Origin: Dactylellina haptotyla
Lineage: Eukaryota; Ascomycota; Orbiliomycetes; Orbiliales; Orbiliaceae
NCBI GenBank assembly: GCA_031310005.1
Contig: CM062387.1
Span: forward strand, 1,364,001-1,428,000
DNA length: 64,000 nucleotides
Reading direction: 5' to 3'
Under the pieces are notes generated by a model. It ran no database searches, was not told where the DNA came from, and saw nothing but the letters and a program-made list of their open reading frames with translations. Each line of letters starts with the position of its first letter. The first letter of the stretch is position 1. This document shows positions 24,131 through 36,323 of the stretch, in pieces. Both the position numbers and the translations under genes were made by a program.

Positions 24131-24559
24131 CAAAAGGAAGCTCAAGATTGATAACAGTTCAGTCAGTTCGTAGAGTGGTACACTTGCTTGCAGAAAGAAG
24201 AAAGAGAAGCTAGATGTAAAAATAAAATAAAAAAAAGAATTCATCCAAACGCCCACGATGACAAAAAATAAAAATAAAAAATAAGACTCCCGTGATTAAA
24301 TCGACTGTTTCGACCCGATAATAAAAAAAAGAGAAAAAAATTAAGAGAAGAATAAATACCGGAATGCAGTTATCGCTAGAGAGGGAAAAGATAGAAAAAC
24401 AAAGAATAGTAAAGTAGGAAACCCCGCCGTAAATGCATTAAACCAAAGAAGAAAAGGTGAGGGCAAAAAGATATTCATGTTGTACAGAGGTATTGGTTGA
24501 GAGAGGTAAAAATCTTGCGGGGCTCCGGATTTGGCTTTGACGAGTGTATCAAGGCCGGA

Positions 24560-27500
24560 TTAGGGAACGTATGATTTTCGCCGGTTGGCTCGAGTGTCGG
24601 CTACCGTGAGTTGTGGACGGGTCCCGGTAGCGAGAGTATTACCGAGACTGTTGCTGCGGACTTCCTTCTTCTTGAAATCGATAAAGAATCCCTCATCCTC
24701 TTCGTCATCTTCGTCGCCCTCGTCTGCGTCTTCGATGTCGGCTATCGCGCCGTCACCGGCAAAGTCGGTGGGGTACTCGACTGTGTTGAGGAATTCCATA
24801 GGAGGTGCGCCTGACCGCACTGCTTCAGTGGGCTTTAGCTTGATGTGCGGATGCATTTCCTGATAAGGAGGTTTAGACGGCATGCACGTAGGCAGCGTAC
24901 TTAGGCGATCAGCGCTGTTGAGACGCATTTTTGGCGATAAGGAATTATAAGACCAGTGATCGTCGGTAGAAAGGGATGACGAAGCAGATAGGACGCTCGG
25001 GAAGCTGGTAGAGTTGCTGAGACTTGAGGTGCCAAAATGCTCTTCACTGCTCGATGATGTCAGGGCGGTTCGCTCCGGGATCCCCGTTGATGGCGTCGAA
25101 AAGTGGAAAGAGCGGGTGTGCTGGTGTCGCGAGCGCGGGGATCGAGTTCTCGGAGACATCGTTGGTGATTTGACGGATGTTCCGGGCGAGACTTGATCGC
25201 GATCTACCTCGATGGCCTGTGGGCGCTGAGAGAAATTGGAATTCCACTTCATGTTGCTGCTGGTTGGTGCGATCACCTTGGCGGTCGTGTTTGAGAAGCT
25301 ACTGTCGTCACCACTAAACACACCTTCAGCTCGGTTCGATCGATTGGCGAGGACGTCTAAGTAAGGGATGTCATCCGGGCTCGGAGGGCAGTTTCCAAGA
25401 ACGCCATCGGCAGAAGTTGCACTGATGGGCGAAACATCGCGTGACAACTTGCGGCTATCATCCGTATCAGAGACAGGAGAGAACGGCGCTTTCTTGTTTG
25501 GAGTCGGTGGGAAGACAGGTCGTGGCTCCTCAGCTGGGGAGGAAGGCATACTTGGCATCGGGCTGGCAGAACGGGAAGATCGGTTGTCCGAGAATCCGGC
25601 GGCCAGGCGCATGATGGAATCGCAGGACTGTCTACTTCCCCGGCGAATCACACCACTCCAGCCGCGGACGGATCCGAAATGTTGAGACTGCTTGTCCTTT
25701 ACTTCTGCTTTCTTCTCACGATCCGTGATATGCTTCCAAGCAATGTCCGTATCACCCGGCTCAGAGCTCGTCTCCGTGGTTTTGGTCTCGTTGGCTCGAA
25801 AGTCTCCGTGCATGTCTCTACTTTTTGACGCTCGGAGAAGCCTCCCTATGGCAGACCGCGACGACGAAAACGTAGCACCTGGCTGACCTCGACGGCTGTG
25901 GTGGGCCTCGACGTTCTCATATTGAGGAACAGGCGCCTCAGCGATCGGGGCTGGGTGATGTGCCTTGGAGCCCCCTGCTGCAGGTAGCAGTCCGGTGACC
26001 AGAGAAGTCTTGAACTGATGGTTCGCGGCCGTAACAGACGTAGCACGACGGAGAGGAGACTGCGGCTGCAGAGGTGCCATGTTTCGTTCCCGTTTCAACG
26101 CCTTCTGAGCTTCCGTTTCCCTGGTGACTTCAGGAGCTTCGTCGGCCCCGTCCATTCCGATACGTTGTTGTTGTTCAGGGGGAGAGCCAGAGATGATAGC
26201 CGCACTGGTCGTCGGTATCGTCACAGCACTGTGTGCTCGACGTCGGAGGCCGACAGCTGTGGCGAAGCCGCCAACGGCTTTTCTCAAGCTGTGCCTAACG
26301 CGACCCAAAACGGTAGCTGGCACGACGGCGTGGTCAACATCTTCTCTAGAGATCTCGACCCGTCTTGCCCGTCGTGGGTCGCTTTCTTCGATCCAGCCGA
26401 TCGGGTCTTCCAAGCCTTGAAGGACCCAAGGATGTCGCTTGACTTCGGGAAGGGTTATGCGCTTAGCAGGATCCTTTGTGAGCAGTCTCTGCAGTAAATC
26501 CTTGAGGTCGGCCGAAACCGTTTCGTGTGTATTGGAAGGCTCATCTTCGGGAACGTCGGATAGTTTAAGGTTGAGGCTCTTCCTACGGGCAGCCGACCGA
26601 CGAGTACTCGGGCGGGAGCCGGATGGAGATTCAGAACTCGGACGAAGACGGGTGTTGGGGATGAAGAGGTCCTGTTTTTCGATGATATTGTAGAGTTCGT
26701 ATTCACCGTTGGCCATGAAAGGGCAACGCGCAAAGATGAGGCAGTAGAGAGTGACTCCAAGGGCCCATACGTCGATAGCTTCGGTGATCTGGGGACGTGG
26801 CTTTGCGATATCGCTGTAGCAAAGCTCTGGTGCGAAGAAGGCGGGTGTGCCAACTGTCTTTGCCAGTTCGATGTCGGTTTGATCCAAAGCAATATTGCCC
26901 TCGTCGTCCATCCCTTGGCCGAGGTAGCTGACACCAAAGTCAGAGATCTTGACTCTGTGGCCCTTGCTCCACAGAAGGTTCGCAGGTTTGATGTCACGGT
27001 GGATGATGCCCTGATAGTGAAGATATTCCAGGCCGAGAACGGTATCTCTAAAGATCTGTCTCGTCTGTTGAACGGTCAACGAGGGAACATACATCAGATC
27101 CGGGTCATACGCATCACTAGTGTTAGTAGCGATCGTAGACAGCGAGTAGTTCCGTGCAGCGTTGCATAGATCCTGTGTGAAAGGGTTGATATCGGAGGAC
27201 TCTTGGATAGCGGTCGGGGTTTCATCGTCATCGTGAGACTCGTCAGTGTAGCTCTCTATGGCGTTCTCGTCGTCATCGTCGTCATCGGTCACAGAGTCTT
27301 CGGTGTCTCCGCCAAACTCGAGAGACCACATGTTTTCGTTAGCGGCGAAGCGTTGCTGTTGCTGCTTCCGATCCTCGCGAGCCCTCTTCGCAGCTCGCTG
27401 CTGTTTGGCGATGCGACGTCGAAGCTGCCGTTCCCTCTTCTGTTCCTCCTCGCGGGCGTCGGGTGTACCCAGAGCGAGAGCCCGAAGCTTTTCCATACGT

Positions 27501-28291
27501 AGGGCTTCCTTCTGAGCGATGTTTTCATCACCAGGACGCCGCCATTTAACCTCTCCGAGCTCGACGAATTCCAGGACGAGATAGACCTTCTTGCTATTCG
27601 GGTCGTCGATGACTTCCATCAACTTGACGACGTTGTCGTGCCGGCATTTCTTCAGGATAGCGATCTCACGCTTGACTTTCTCTTCTTGGCTGCCTTTCTT
27701 CTGGCCCGGTTTTCCAAGCCGAGGCCTCGAATTCCGCTCGACAATTTTGATGGCGACAAACTCGCCGTTCTCAAGGTTCCGACCGAGCTTGACCTTGCCG
27801 TGGACGCCACGGCCGATTTCGTTGATGACTTCGTAGGAATTGATCGACTTGCGACCGGATATCGGGTCAAAGTCGACATCCAGCATGTGGGTCTCTTTGA
27901 CGGGCTGTCGGTGAGAAGGGTGGAGGAAGGGTGATTGCGAGAAGAGCTGCCTTTGCCCGCCAGGAGACGAAAGAGCAGTGGTCGCAGGCGAGTAGAGGGC
28001 GGTGGTGGCGCCGTGGTAGGTCTTGATGTGAAGATCGGTAGGCGAGACGGGGGTTGATTCTGACATGTTGGACGGCTGCACGGGTACCCAGACCTGAGCA
28101 TTGGAGGGCCGTCGTGTGATGGGTTCGGATCGCGAGTGGGTAGGCATCTGTAGGTCGTCAGAGGCAGATGATTGGTCTCCGCTGGTGGAGCTGCTAGGAT
28201 GCCGGGAATGACCGCGACCCGATGAGGATGTCGATTTCCCGGCAGCTCCACTGCTACTGCCAGCAGCTCGATGGTGCTGTTCCGTCGCCAT
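24560..28291 (-). CDS. ssp1: CaMKK / SNF1-activating-type serine/threonine kinase (Ssp1-like)
   Basis: Upstream protein kinase of the CaMKK/Ssp1/Sak1-Tos3-Elm1 family, which phosphorylates the activation loop of AMPK (Snf1) or calmodulin kinases during calcium and nutrient signalling. One exon, 1243 residues. The kinase domain runs from about 152 (YEVINEIGRGVHGKVKLG) to about 625. The ATP lysine is in FVAIKIVE, the catalytic loop is HRDIKPANLL near 430, DFG is at about 450 (KISDFGVSYLG), and TVGTPAFFAPELC near 480 is diagnostic of CaMKK-like enzymes. Between LEFVELGEVKWR and the catalytic loop lies an insert of about 160 residues, first basic and then acidic (DDDDDDEN). N- and C-terminal extensions (150 and 600 residues) are Ser/Pro-rich and disordered. 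A C-terminal acidic patch (DADEGDEDDEEDEGF) is present. Filamentous-fungal CmkC is the likely orthologue. Confidence 0.92.
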   Translation of the reverse strand: MATEQHHRAAGSSSGAAGKSTSSSGRGHSRHPSSSTSGDQSSASDDLQMPTHSRSEPITRRPSNAQVWVPVQPSNMSESTPVSPTDLHIKTYHGATTALYSPATTALSSPGGQRQLFSQSPFLHPSHRQPVKETHMLDVDFDPISGRKSINSYEVINEIGRGVHGKVKLGRNLENGEFVAIKIVERNSRPRLGKPGQKKGSQEEKVKREIAILKKCRHDNVVKLMEVIDDPNSKKVYLVLEFVELGEVKWRRPGDENIAQKEALRMEKLRALALGTPDAREEEQKRERQLRRRIAKQQRAAKRAREDRKQQQQRFAANENMWSLEFGGDTEDSVTDDDDDDENAIESYTDESHDDDETPTAIQESSDINPFTQDLCNAARNYSLSTIATNTSDAYDPDLMYVPSLTVQQTRQIFRDTVLGLEYLHYQGIIHRDIKPANLLWSKGHRVKISDFGVSYLGQGMDDEGNIALDQTDIELAKTVGTPAFFAPELCYSDIAKPRPQITEAIDVWALGVTLYCLIFARCPFMANGEYELYNIIEKQDLFIPNTRLRPSSESPSGSRPSTRRSAARRKSLNLKLSDVPEDEPSNTHETVSADLKDLLQRLLTKDPAKRITLPEVKRHPWVLQGLEDPIGWIEESDPRRARRVEISREDVDHAVVPATVLGRVRHSLRKAVGGFATAVGLRRRAHSAVTIPTTSAAIISGSPPEQQQRIGMDGADEAPEVTRETEAQKALKRERNMAPLQPQSPLRRATSVTAANHQFKTSLVTGLLPAAGGSKAHHPAPIAEAPVPQYENVEAHHSRRGQPGATFSSSRSAIGRLLRASKSRDMHGDFRANETKTTETSSEPGDTDIAWKHITDREKKAEVKDKQSQHFGSVRGWSGVIRRGSRQSCDSIMRLAAGFSDNRSSRSASPMPSMPSSPAEEPRPVFPPTPNKKAPFSPVSDTDDSRKLSRDVSPISATSADGVLGNCPPSPDDIPYLDVLANRSNRAEGVFSGDDSSFSNTTAKVIAPTSSNMKWNSNFSQRPQAIEVDRDQVSPGTSVKSPTMSPRTRSPRSRHQHTRSFHFSTPSTGIPERTALTSSSSEEHFGTSSLSNSTSFPSVLSASSSLSTDDHWSYNSLSPKMRLNSADRLSTLPTCMPSKPPYQEMHPHIKLKPTEAVRSGAPPMEFLNTVEYPTDFAGDGAIADIEDADEGDEDDEEDEGFFIDFKKKEVRSNSLGNTLATGTRPQLTVADTRANRRKSYVP

Positions 28292-28334
28292 AATGTAGTA
28301 TTGGATGTGTGTGCGTGTGTGCGTATTTGCGTTT

Positions 28335-28359
28335 CCCTCTCTATCTCTCTCTCTCTCTT
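28335..28359. repeat. CT dinucleotide-rich microsatellite in the kinase leader
   Basis: Run of CT units with one A interruption, 44 bases upstream of the kinase start codon. On the minus strand it reads as a GA run in the probable 5' leader. Confidence 0.7.
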
Positions 28360-31300
28360 GATGACCAGGAGAGATGTTGAAAGGGAGGAGAGTGTTTGGA
28401 GAGTATCCAGGGAGGGAAGTTACGGCTTGTGTTTAATTGGCATTATATATATATTTGTATTCGGCTGAGGAGGAGGAGGGGAGTTCGTTTGAAGCTCTCG
28501 TGTGCGGACCCAACAGCGACGCTCGTCTTTGAGGTGTGAGTTATTCGTTATGACTAAATCTAGCGAACGGAAAGAGAGAGCAGATATGTTAGTCTTGCTC
28601 ACGATTGAATTCCTCGTCCCCGTCCGGGGTCGGATCCCGGAGCCAATGTGTGTGCACTGAGGCATGCTCGGAGGGCGAGACAAACCAGTTGCTTGTGTAA
28701 CATACCTCGGAAAGAAAGAGGGTGGAAAAGATATGCAGGGCTGAATCCGTGGGTTCTAGCTGAAGTATATATAACTGGATATGTCAGTATGCGGCTGTTA
28801 CTTTGGACCAGGTCGAGACCGAGGGAGTCGTGGGGGTTGAAGTAGGAGGAGGATGAGAGCAGAGGAGTCCCTTACCTCGCCGCGTTCAACAAAAATGGCT
28901 GATTGGGCGGTGGTCGTGTGCTGTTGCGTTGGCGGGAAGCAGAGGAGGAGGAGGACGGAGGACCAGGCCGAGGGAAAAAAGGAAAGAAAGCGAAAGATGC
29001 GATACCCGACGCGACGATGTTCCGAAGAGGATTGAGAGGCTTTCGAGAACGTCCGAGATGACGAATTGCTGGCCGTTCGACCGTCCACGAGCTTCGGAAG
29101 GCTGGCGGGTTTTCAGGTTCGTCGTTTGTGCAGCACCGTTTGACGGGGACTATGGCGGGGACTACGCAGGAAAGATCAAACGGGTCGAGGCTCAACGAAC
29201 GCAATATTGGAGAATGGCCGGTGGATAGCAGCGGCAGCAAAAAGCAGATATAAGGCTGTGTCTCCTGCCTGGAGAGATACAATCGCAAGGATACGCCTGT
29301 TTAGCTGTTTGACCAACTGTTCTTTGGCGGCAGCGGGTGAGTGAGGTTCGTAGAAGTAGCAGTCGTCGTAGTCGTCGTCGTCGGTCCTACGTCGCACTGT
29401 GGTAAAAGTAATAGGTGGAATTGGGTTCGGAGCGTGGTAACTGTTGAGGTCCGAGATTCAGGCCGGGCCACCACTCCTGCTGCGGATTATACGCAATTAA
29501 CTGTCAGATTGACCGGTTGAAGCAGAAATAAATTGTTGAGAGAGAGCTGGCTGGACGGCGGCGGTAGAGCAAGTAGTCGATTAGTTAATTAAGCGGTGCG
29601 AGAAAAAGTGGCAAGTCGGAATGATGTCGGTGGGCGAGAGGAAGGTTTCACGCTGAGGCAGCGGCAAGGCGAAAAAAGAGCAGAGCGCCGGGCTGGTTGG
29701 GTGGTTCCAGTTGGGTGCTTTAGTACCGTCCTATCTGTGCTTGGCGGGAAACAGAAGAAGACAGGAAAGACGCTTCGGAATACGGCAGAACGCTTGGGAC
29801 GCTTGGTCTTTTTTCCTCTTATCTTTCTCTGACGCTCTTTCTCTCTCGTTTTCTTGCGAGGGTGGTTACCAAGAAGTTTTGTAATGGCAGTAGTGGAAAT
29901 AGTTGGACGGAGGAGGGAGAGCAAAGAATGGGACAAATGGGAAGCGGGCTCGATATCGTGTGCCGGGCCTCTGGGATCGATACTCGTATTTGTATGGCCG
30001 GTTCCGAGTGAGACCCTGCTAGCATATAGAACAATAATCCTCCTACCAAAGTACTTCTGTAGGAGAAGAAAAGCAGAAAGAGGAGGAGGACGGGCTGTGC
30101 CAATATGTCTCTCGCTATTATGACGATTTCCTGACCTTCGTCCCGACGAGACACCACGCCAACGTCCTTGATTATTATCGAGAGGGAAGAGAGAGGGAAC
30201 AGGTGGGAAAAAAAATATGGGGAAGAGGCGTCCAATAATATGTGCCGGAGATAATTGATAGTCCCAGCAGAAGGCAGAGAAAAGGGAAGGGGAGGGATTA
30301 TCTATCTGGTGGTGGGAAGGGAAAGGGTGTGCGGACAAGACAAGCAAGCAAGATTCGCCCCTCCCTTCCCTTTTCCTCCCAGCTAACGAAACTACGAAGC
30401 GGGTGGTGATGGCAAAGAAAAGGCGCGATAGGCTGGCCACCGGGCGTCTTGGTGTTTAGGTTGCTCTGCTCGTGGTGGTGGTGGTGGCCCTCGCTAGGAC
30501 ATATTATTACCACCACCCACAATTACCTCCCCATGTCCTCCTGGGCTGCTCGACTGTCCAAACGACCAAGCAGCATGATTACAACGTTCCCCAACTGGAA
30601 TATTATCACCCCAGCCAGGGTCGTCCCTAGGACGAGGGGAGGTCGTTCCTCGAGATTGCCCGATCCAACGGCCAAGTACTGGTACTTGCTCCTCGCGATA
30701 TGGAAAAGAGAGATAGGCAAAAACGGGCATGTACATGTAACGTAACGAGATGATAAAAAACGAAATAGCCCCAAGACACACGCTAGCGAGTCAACAGGTC
30801 CGCTTGGTAATAGCTCCCCAATAAAATAAAGAATACATACATCTTGAGGTTCAGGTTCGGGCTCAGGCCTGCGTTTCTCTCTCTTTTCTTTTTGACGGGA
30901 AAAGAAAACATGCTAAAAAGTGTTTCTCGCGTTTGAAGATTTGGAGAGCTCCAGCCGAACAACCAGCCCTGGCTGGCCCGCCCTCTCTCTTCCCAACTGT
31001 GGCTATTCTTAATATTTCCTTCTAAGCTTCTATCCATTTTCTCCCTGGACTCGAAACATGTTCACGTCTCCTCGACCAGAGGGCCTGCATCGGATGATTG
31101 TTCAGCGACGTTGACCATCCTGACAGGTTGGGAAAATCCCATCATCATCTCGAACAGGGAAACCAGCGGAAAGAGAAAGCAAGAAAAGAAAAAGAAGAAG
31201 AAAAAGCAAGCCCCTCCGTCGGGTTCGAGTGCCCTGGTCCTGAACCGAGTATCGTCATGGGCAGGGGGTAGGCCATGCACCGGGGCTAGGTCGCTCTCAA

Positions 31301-34300
31301 CTCTCTTTCCCTCGAGCTCCAACAGAAAAAATAAAAATAAAAAATGAATGTGTGTGCCGTAGTCGCTCAGACCAACTCAATAAGGCCAAATCGGACAACA
31401 TCTCGCACAGAAATACACACTTCTAGTCAACCGATTTGAAGCTAAAAATCCAATTCATGACAAACTAGCGATAACTCGTCGGAGCGTATTCGGGTCTTCT
31501 TGTCGCAGATGTGCCGACCCGAAGATCAATCAGTGTTCGAGATATTGCTCCCAGTCTCTCATTACTCGTGTCCTGGTCAGTACTGTGCATCTAATTGCAG
31601 TAGAGTACATCACCGAGCATATCCTGCGCGAAGAGCATCTCTATCGATCTGACAAAAAAAATATATTGGGAGAACCTTCTTTTTTTTTTTGTCAATTTTG
31701 TGGAGAGCAGGGCCGGTTCGTTCAGTCAGGCCATGCCGAGGCGTGGAGAGCTGCAGGCCAAGTCCTGATCGACCTCACCTTTTTCCCTCCAACCTTTTTT
31801 TCCGCCAGGCGTCCATCATTTCCCCCAGAGGTGCTAAAGAAAAGAAAAAAGCAAGCCGTTGTAATTCTCCACCGAGACGTCAAAGTGAACGAAAGAGAGA
31901 GGAATTTCCCAGAGAATTGGTTGAGGACCCCGTACTATTCCATCTTCGTCATAGCGCGGAATTCCTCGAAGAGGAACTGCATATCGGCCGCCGAAGTCTC
32001 GACTGTATTTTGAATCAACCATTTTCTTCAACAGCAGTACTGCACGTCCTTCGAACTGGACTAACTATAACCCCTCGTGTTGTTTCCTTTTCCTGTAACG
32101 TCAAGAATGAGGATGAAGTGGATGAGCACGATGCTTCTTTCTTTTCTCCTCAGAGCCAGCCGCATGATTCCTCGTTTCCAGACATGGGGTCGGTTCACGT
32201 CACGGCGGGTCCAAACTTCTGCGTATCAAAATTGCAAAACACATTAATCAATCAAGCAAGCCCCTATGATAAAGAAAGCTGCTATCATAAATGCCCACCG
32301 CGTGCGCGCGCTCATTATTGCGCAACTTTTAGGTTTTTCCTTACAGCGGATGAGGCGGGTCTCTCTCTTAATTACTCTCTTCTGGCTGGCTACGTTTTGC
32401 AGTTGTTAGATTCCCCTACCCGCGCTCAGACTCCCTTTTCCTTCCCTTGTACCAAGATCCGAAGGCGTCGCTGGGGCACAAGTGAAAAAGGGACGAGGGG
32501 ACAAGGAGCGGGCTAGCTCGACCTGCGATAAAGTTGTGGGACGAGGGATAACGTACCCTTGTCGCCAATTTGTGCTGCTGCCCATCGAAACCACAGACCC
32601 TCTTTTTAAAGCTTTTTAAACACTGAAAACATTGTTGAAGGCGATGATGATACTGGTTTGACGTATTGTATTTTACCCTTTCGCCTTCCGCGCGGCGAAG
32701 AAAAATAAAATAAAATAATTCAAGGAAATTCGGTGAAGGGTATTTCACAAATGTTATCCGTATCGTTGGGTCTTCTGAAACGTATCCTGCATCCTACCCG
32801 CGGAATAACATTCAGATATTCCGTTACCGGCCGAGGAAGAACCCCATCTCTACCTGTCAAGCTGCCCTCTGCGGTACACATGTTGCAGGAGATGTGTAGG
32901 CCTGGCCAAACATGTAGCAGTAGTGCTGGATACTTTCCCTTCAGATTCAATATCAACGTGCAGTTAAGCACATGTGTGATCTTCCCTTTTCTAGCTACCT
33001 GCCCAGTGTTTCTTTTCATTCTGTCGCCCGGCAAAGCGAACTATAGGCAGGGTTCGGCCCACTATAATTAAATAGCAATTTAATCCAGACGTCGGCGCGC
33101 GGGCGTGGGCTGGTCCTTGCCGTTCTGTCCTGTCCTGGGTATAATACACTCCATTCGATATAACAGATTTTGACAAATACGGGTGCATATACTTTTTCGT
33201 TCGTTCGTTTTGTTTGGAATGTCAGGTAGCTTTTTTTGGTCATGCAAGATACCCGAAGCTTTACCCTTTTCTCGCGAGGAAACGGACGGAGCTCGATTGG
33301 TTTTTTTCGTTCGAGTTCGCATCGAGGACTCAAATTCTGGAAATTCTGGAAGAGAAAGGGTGGGACTAAGCTGTCGGTTGACCAGTTGCTCTTTTTTGCC
33401 AGAAAAAAATAATTAATAAATTTCAGGATTGCAGTTCGCTGATCTTCTCGAATATCAACGCCCGAGCGAGACGAGACGGAATTCGAGGTCGGGATCGGAA
33501 GTACAAGTCTCGTTTCCTGCCACGGGAAGAACCAGCACACGGACCATCGCTGTTCGATAGCGGTGCGATGTCAGTCCAGTTAATTAACGTAATTAACGGG
33601 CCCGGCTCAACCGAGCTGGGCTAAACCTCGGCGCCCGGAGTCCTCAACACGGCCGCCGCCGCTGGGCAAATTGCCAAAACACCATCCTCATTTCCCAGCC
33701 GATATATAATATATCAAACGACGATATATCGAACAATGCAATCAATCCTACTGAACGACAATGCCACCATTATCAGGCAAGGCAGAACAAAGCAAAAGGT
33801 CCTCGTCCCATCTTCAGACATGTTGCCACCCAATATGTACATGACATGCTTCCCGACATATCATTGCCTACATCCCGTCTTCCCCTCTTCCACTTCCTGC
33901 ATCGAACATTCGTAACACCTCTCCCTCTTTAACACGATTCATTTCTCCACATCCCACCCCGGCCCTGTCGACACCCCTCGGCCCCTACCACACCCCCAGG
34001 CCCTCTTCCCTACCCACACTACACCCTCACTCAATATGCATGTAATTTCTTGCTAGCATTTTCTTTCTGGTCGTTCTTTTGGTGTCAAAAATATCAGAAA
34101 TCAGAGCTATCACATTTTTGGATCAGTTGCTACCCTTGATCGCTCAACACCACCCGCTACACCCAACTGCCCACTATCATAATCAGCCCGCCTCTTTTTC
34201 TCGTTTTCTCACCTCAGCCCAATACGTATACGTATCGCATTACCCTTTTCTTTCCTCTCGCCTTGCCTAACATTATACTTCCTCGTCTAAAAGTGGCCCA

Positions 34301-36308
34301 AACGGGCTTATGTATATGAGGGATTTAATACCGTCTAATAGCTAATACCAAGAGCATGAGGAGACGGCCTGTAAAATCCAAAATATTTATTTCGAACCGA
34401 ACCCTACGGAACAGTCCGGTATACCCATTACCCCCTTCCTCCTGCCATGCATCATCCCAGGGTCGAATCTCAGTTCCCTTTCTCTCTCGCCGCCCCTCCC
34501 CCCAAAAAATACATCTACATACTATACGCATATTGAACCTTTTTTCTTTCATGTGCCCTTTCCTCCCATCTCCACACCCTGCGGGAATTTCCCTTACCAG
34601 AAATCCAAAATGCATCCCAGAAGGGTAGACCTAAACACCACAACCAAAGTAACCACTAACCTCGCTAGCAAAGCTAACAACCCCAGATTTCTTAAGAGCT
34701 CTTCTAAAATAGACGAACCAAACAACCAAACAACCCTATCATCTGTTTTTCGTCTATTAGGTGCCTATCATATGCGGAGGCAATTGGGGAGACAAGATGC
34801 ATATAGTGGGGCCACCCTGCCCGCGCGCGCCCAGACCAAGAAAGAAAAAAAGTTTATCCAGTGAACTTCTTCACTTTGGGAGTAGTTAAAATCAAAGACA
34901 ACCAGTTAGAATTGTCGTTAGATAGTCATTTGCATCTTCGATCGTCCATATATGTGCCCCCGTAGACGTACGACACGCTTCTCCACACCCTGGGAACTCT
35001 CGAACCATCTCGATCTGTACACCTCGCCAAGGAAATACTACTGACCCCATATTTTCTTTAACTTCCCATCGAATATCCACAAAGCGGACGAGTTCTCGCC
35101 AGACAGACGCATTCGATCACTAGCTAAATTAGCTGTCTAGTTACCCCGTGTGCATCTCTATCCTGCCTTGTCTCTACTCCACCCGTGCACCCCTTTCTCG
35201 GTTGACATGATCTATACACGTATATAGATACATATTTCGTACCCCGGTTGACAAGGCTAAGACATGTTGATATTACACGGTAGATCGTTCACTGCGAGTA
35301 AATGCTGACCTCCTCCCGACCAACGACGGGCGGATAGACATATCTATATTCATACATGCGTAAAATATATTCCACTCGATATATCGGGGGTGTATTATAT
35401 AGCCAAGGAATTGCTCACTATAGGGTGCTTTAATATTAAACCCTTTCCCATTATTTCCTCCTCGCACCCCGTCAGCCGGCCTCGCCTGGCTGCGAATCGG
35501 CGTATAAACCGACGATCTGGGAAAAAACCCAAACCCCTCTAAAAAAGGGTTTTGTAGAAAACTTGGAATATGACTTTCCTTTCGCAAATGCGCAATTGGA
35601 TACTTAAAGATTAAAAGAAGCGTTAGCAAAATAAGAAATTGCCAGGGGTGCAACGCCGCCTTCTGTCCATGTCGTCGATATTATATCATCGATTTTCCTT
35701 AAGCAAAAACGTAGCAAGAACGACCAATATTACTCCTAAACTATAGCCGGCCCGTCCAAATTATCTAACCTGATGAAGACGAAAGTGGTAACATCCTGAA
35801 AAATAAGTCCAGACGACGGAGCCAATGGTAACCGGCCTATATCATTTACTAATATCTATAGCCCAATATTTCGTCCTTATCTTACTTTTCGTTCTCGCCA
35901 AGAAACCAAGCTAGTAAAGAAACAGTATCCGATCGTTAGGGTAAAACGAAAAGTAAAAAAAGAAGAAAAACATGCGCGGGAAGAGTGGGCAAAACACCAA
36001 AAAAAAACATATGCATACGATCACAGATTTCTCTTCTGATCCACAGAAACAACTCCTACAGGACTCCACCGACAGGCATCATTCTGTGTTGAGAAGTTGG
36101 GGAAAACCAAAGTGCCCACGTCCAGACGAAGGGGTCCTGCATACGAATGGACGTCGTCTCAGCGAATCGGATCGATATCGCTCTGCGTTCCAGTCCAATC
36201 ATCAACCCAGTATGCGTTCTTTCTGCTGGGAAGTGTTCTGCAGCAGGCCTCTAACCGTTGTGTTTGGCAGGCCTCTTGCCTTACCTATGTTACTTTTTTC
36301 CCCTAAAC

Positions 36309-36323
36309 TTTTTTTTTTTTTTT
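36309..36323. repeat. poly-T tract
   Basis: Fifteen consecutive T bases in gene-free DNA. There is no target duplication or element body next to it that would mark a retroposon tail. Confidence 0.7.

Larger units (their letters stand above)
21536..24559. other. 3 kb gene-free region between kelch and kinase genes
   Basis: This holds the kelch gene promoter on its left and the 3' end of the kinase gene on its right, both on the minus strand. Two short tandem repeats lie in the right half and A/T runs are common from 23.3 kb onward. Short frames (for example 22088-22373 on the minus strand) show no family features. No RNA gene is seen. Confidence 0.5.

Noticed and set aside
29589-30440. 283-residue minus-strand open frame upstream of the kinase gene
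   Set aside because: Composed of Ser/Pro/Arg and Phe/Leu runs arising from CT-rich DNA, with no domain, no splice-supported extension and frames of similar length on the other strand.
31689-32516. 275-residue plus-strand open frame
   Set aside because: No recognisable domain, mixed codon use, starts inside a poly-T-flanked region and ends in a basic low-complexity tail. Considered chance, although transcript evidence could reverse this.
36309-36323. Poly-T tract as the tail of a retroposed element
   Set aside because: No element body, promoter boxes or flanking duplication could be seen on either side.
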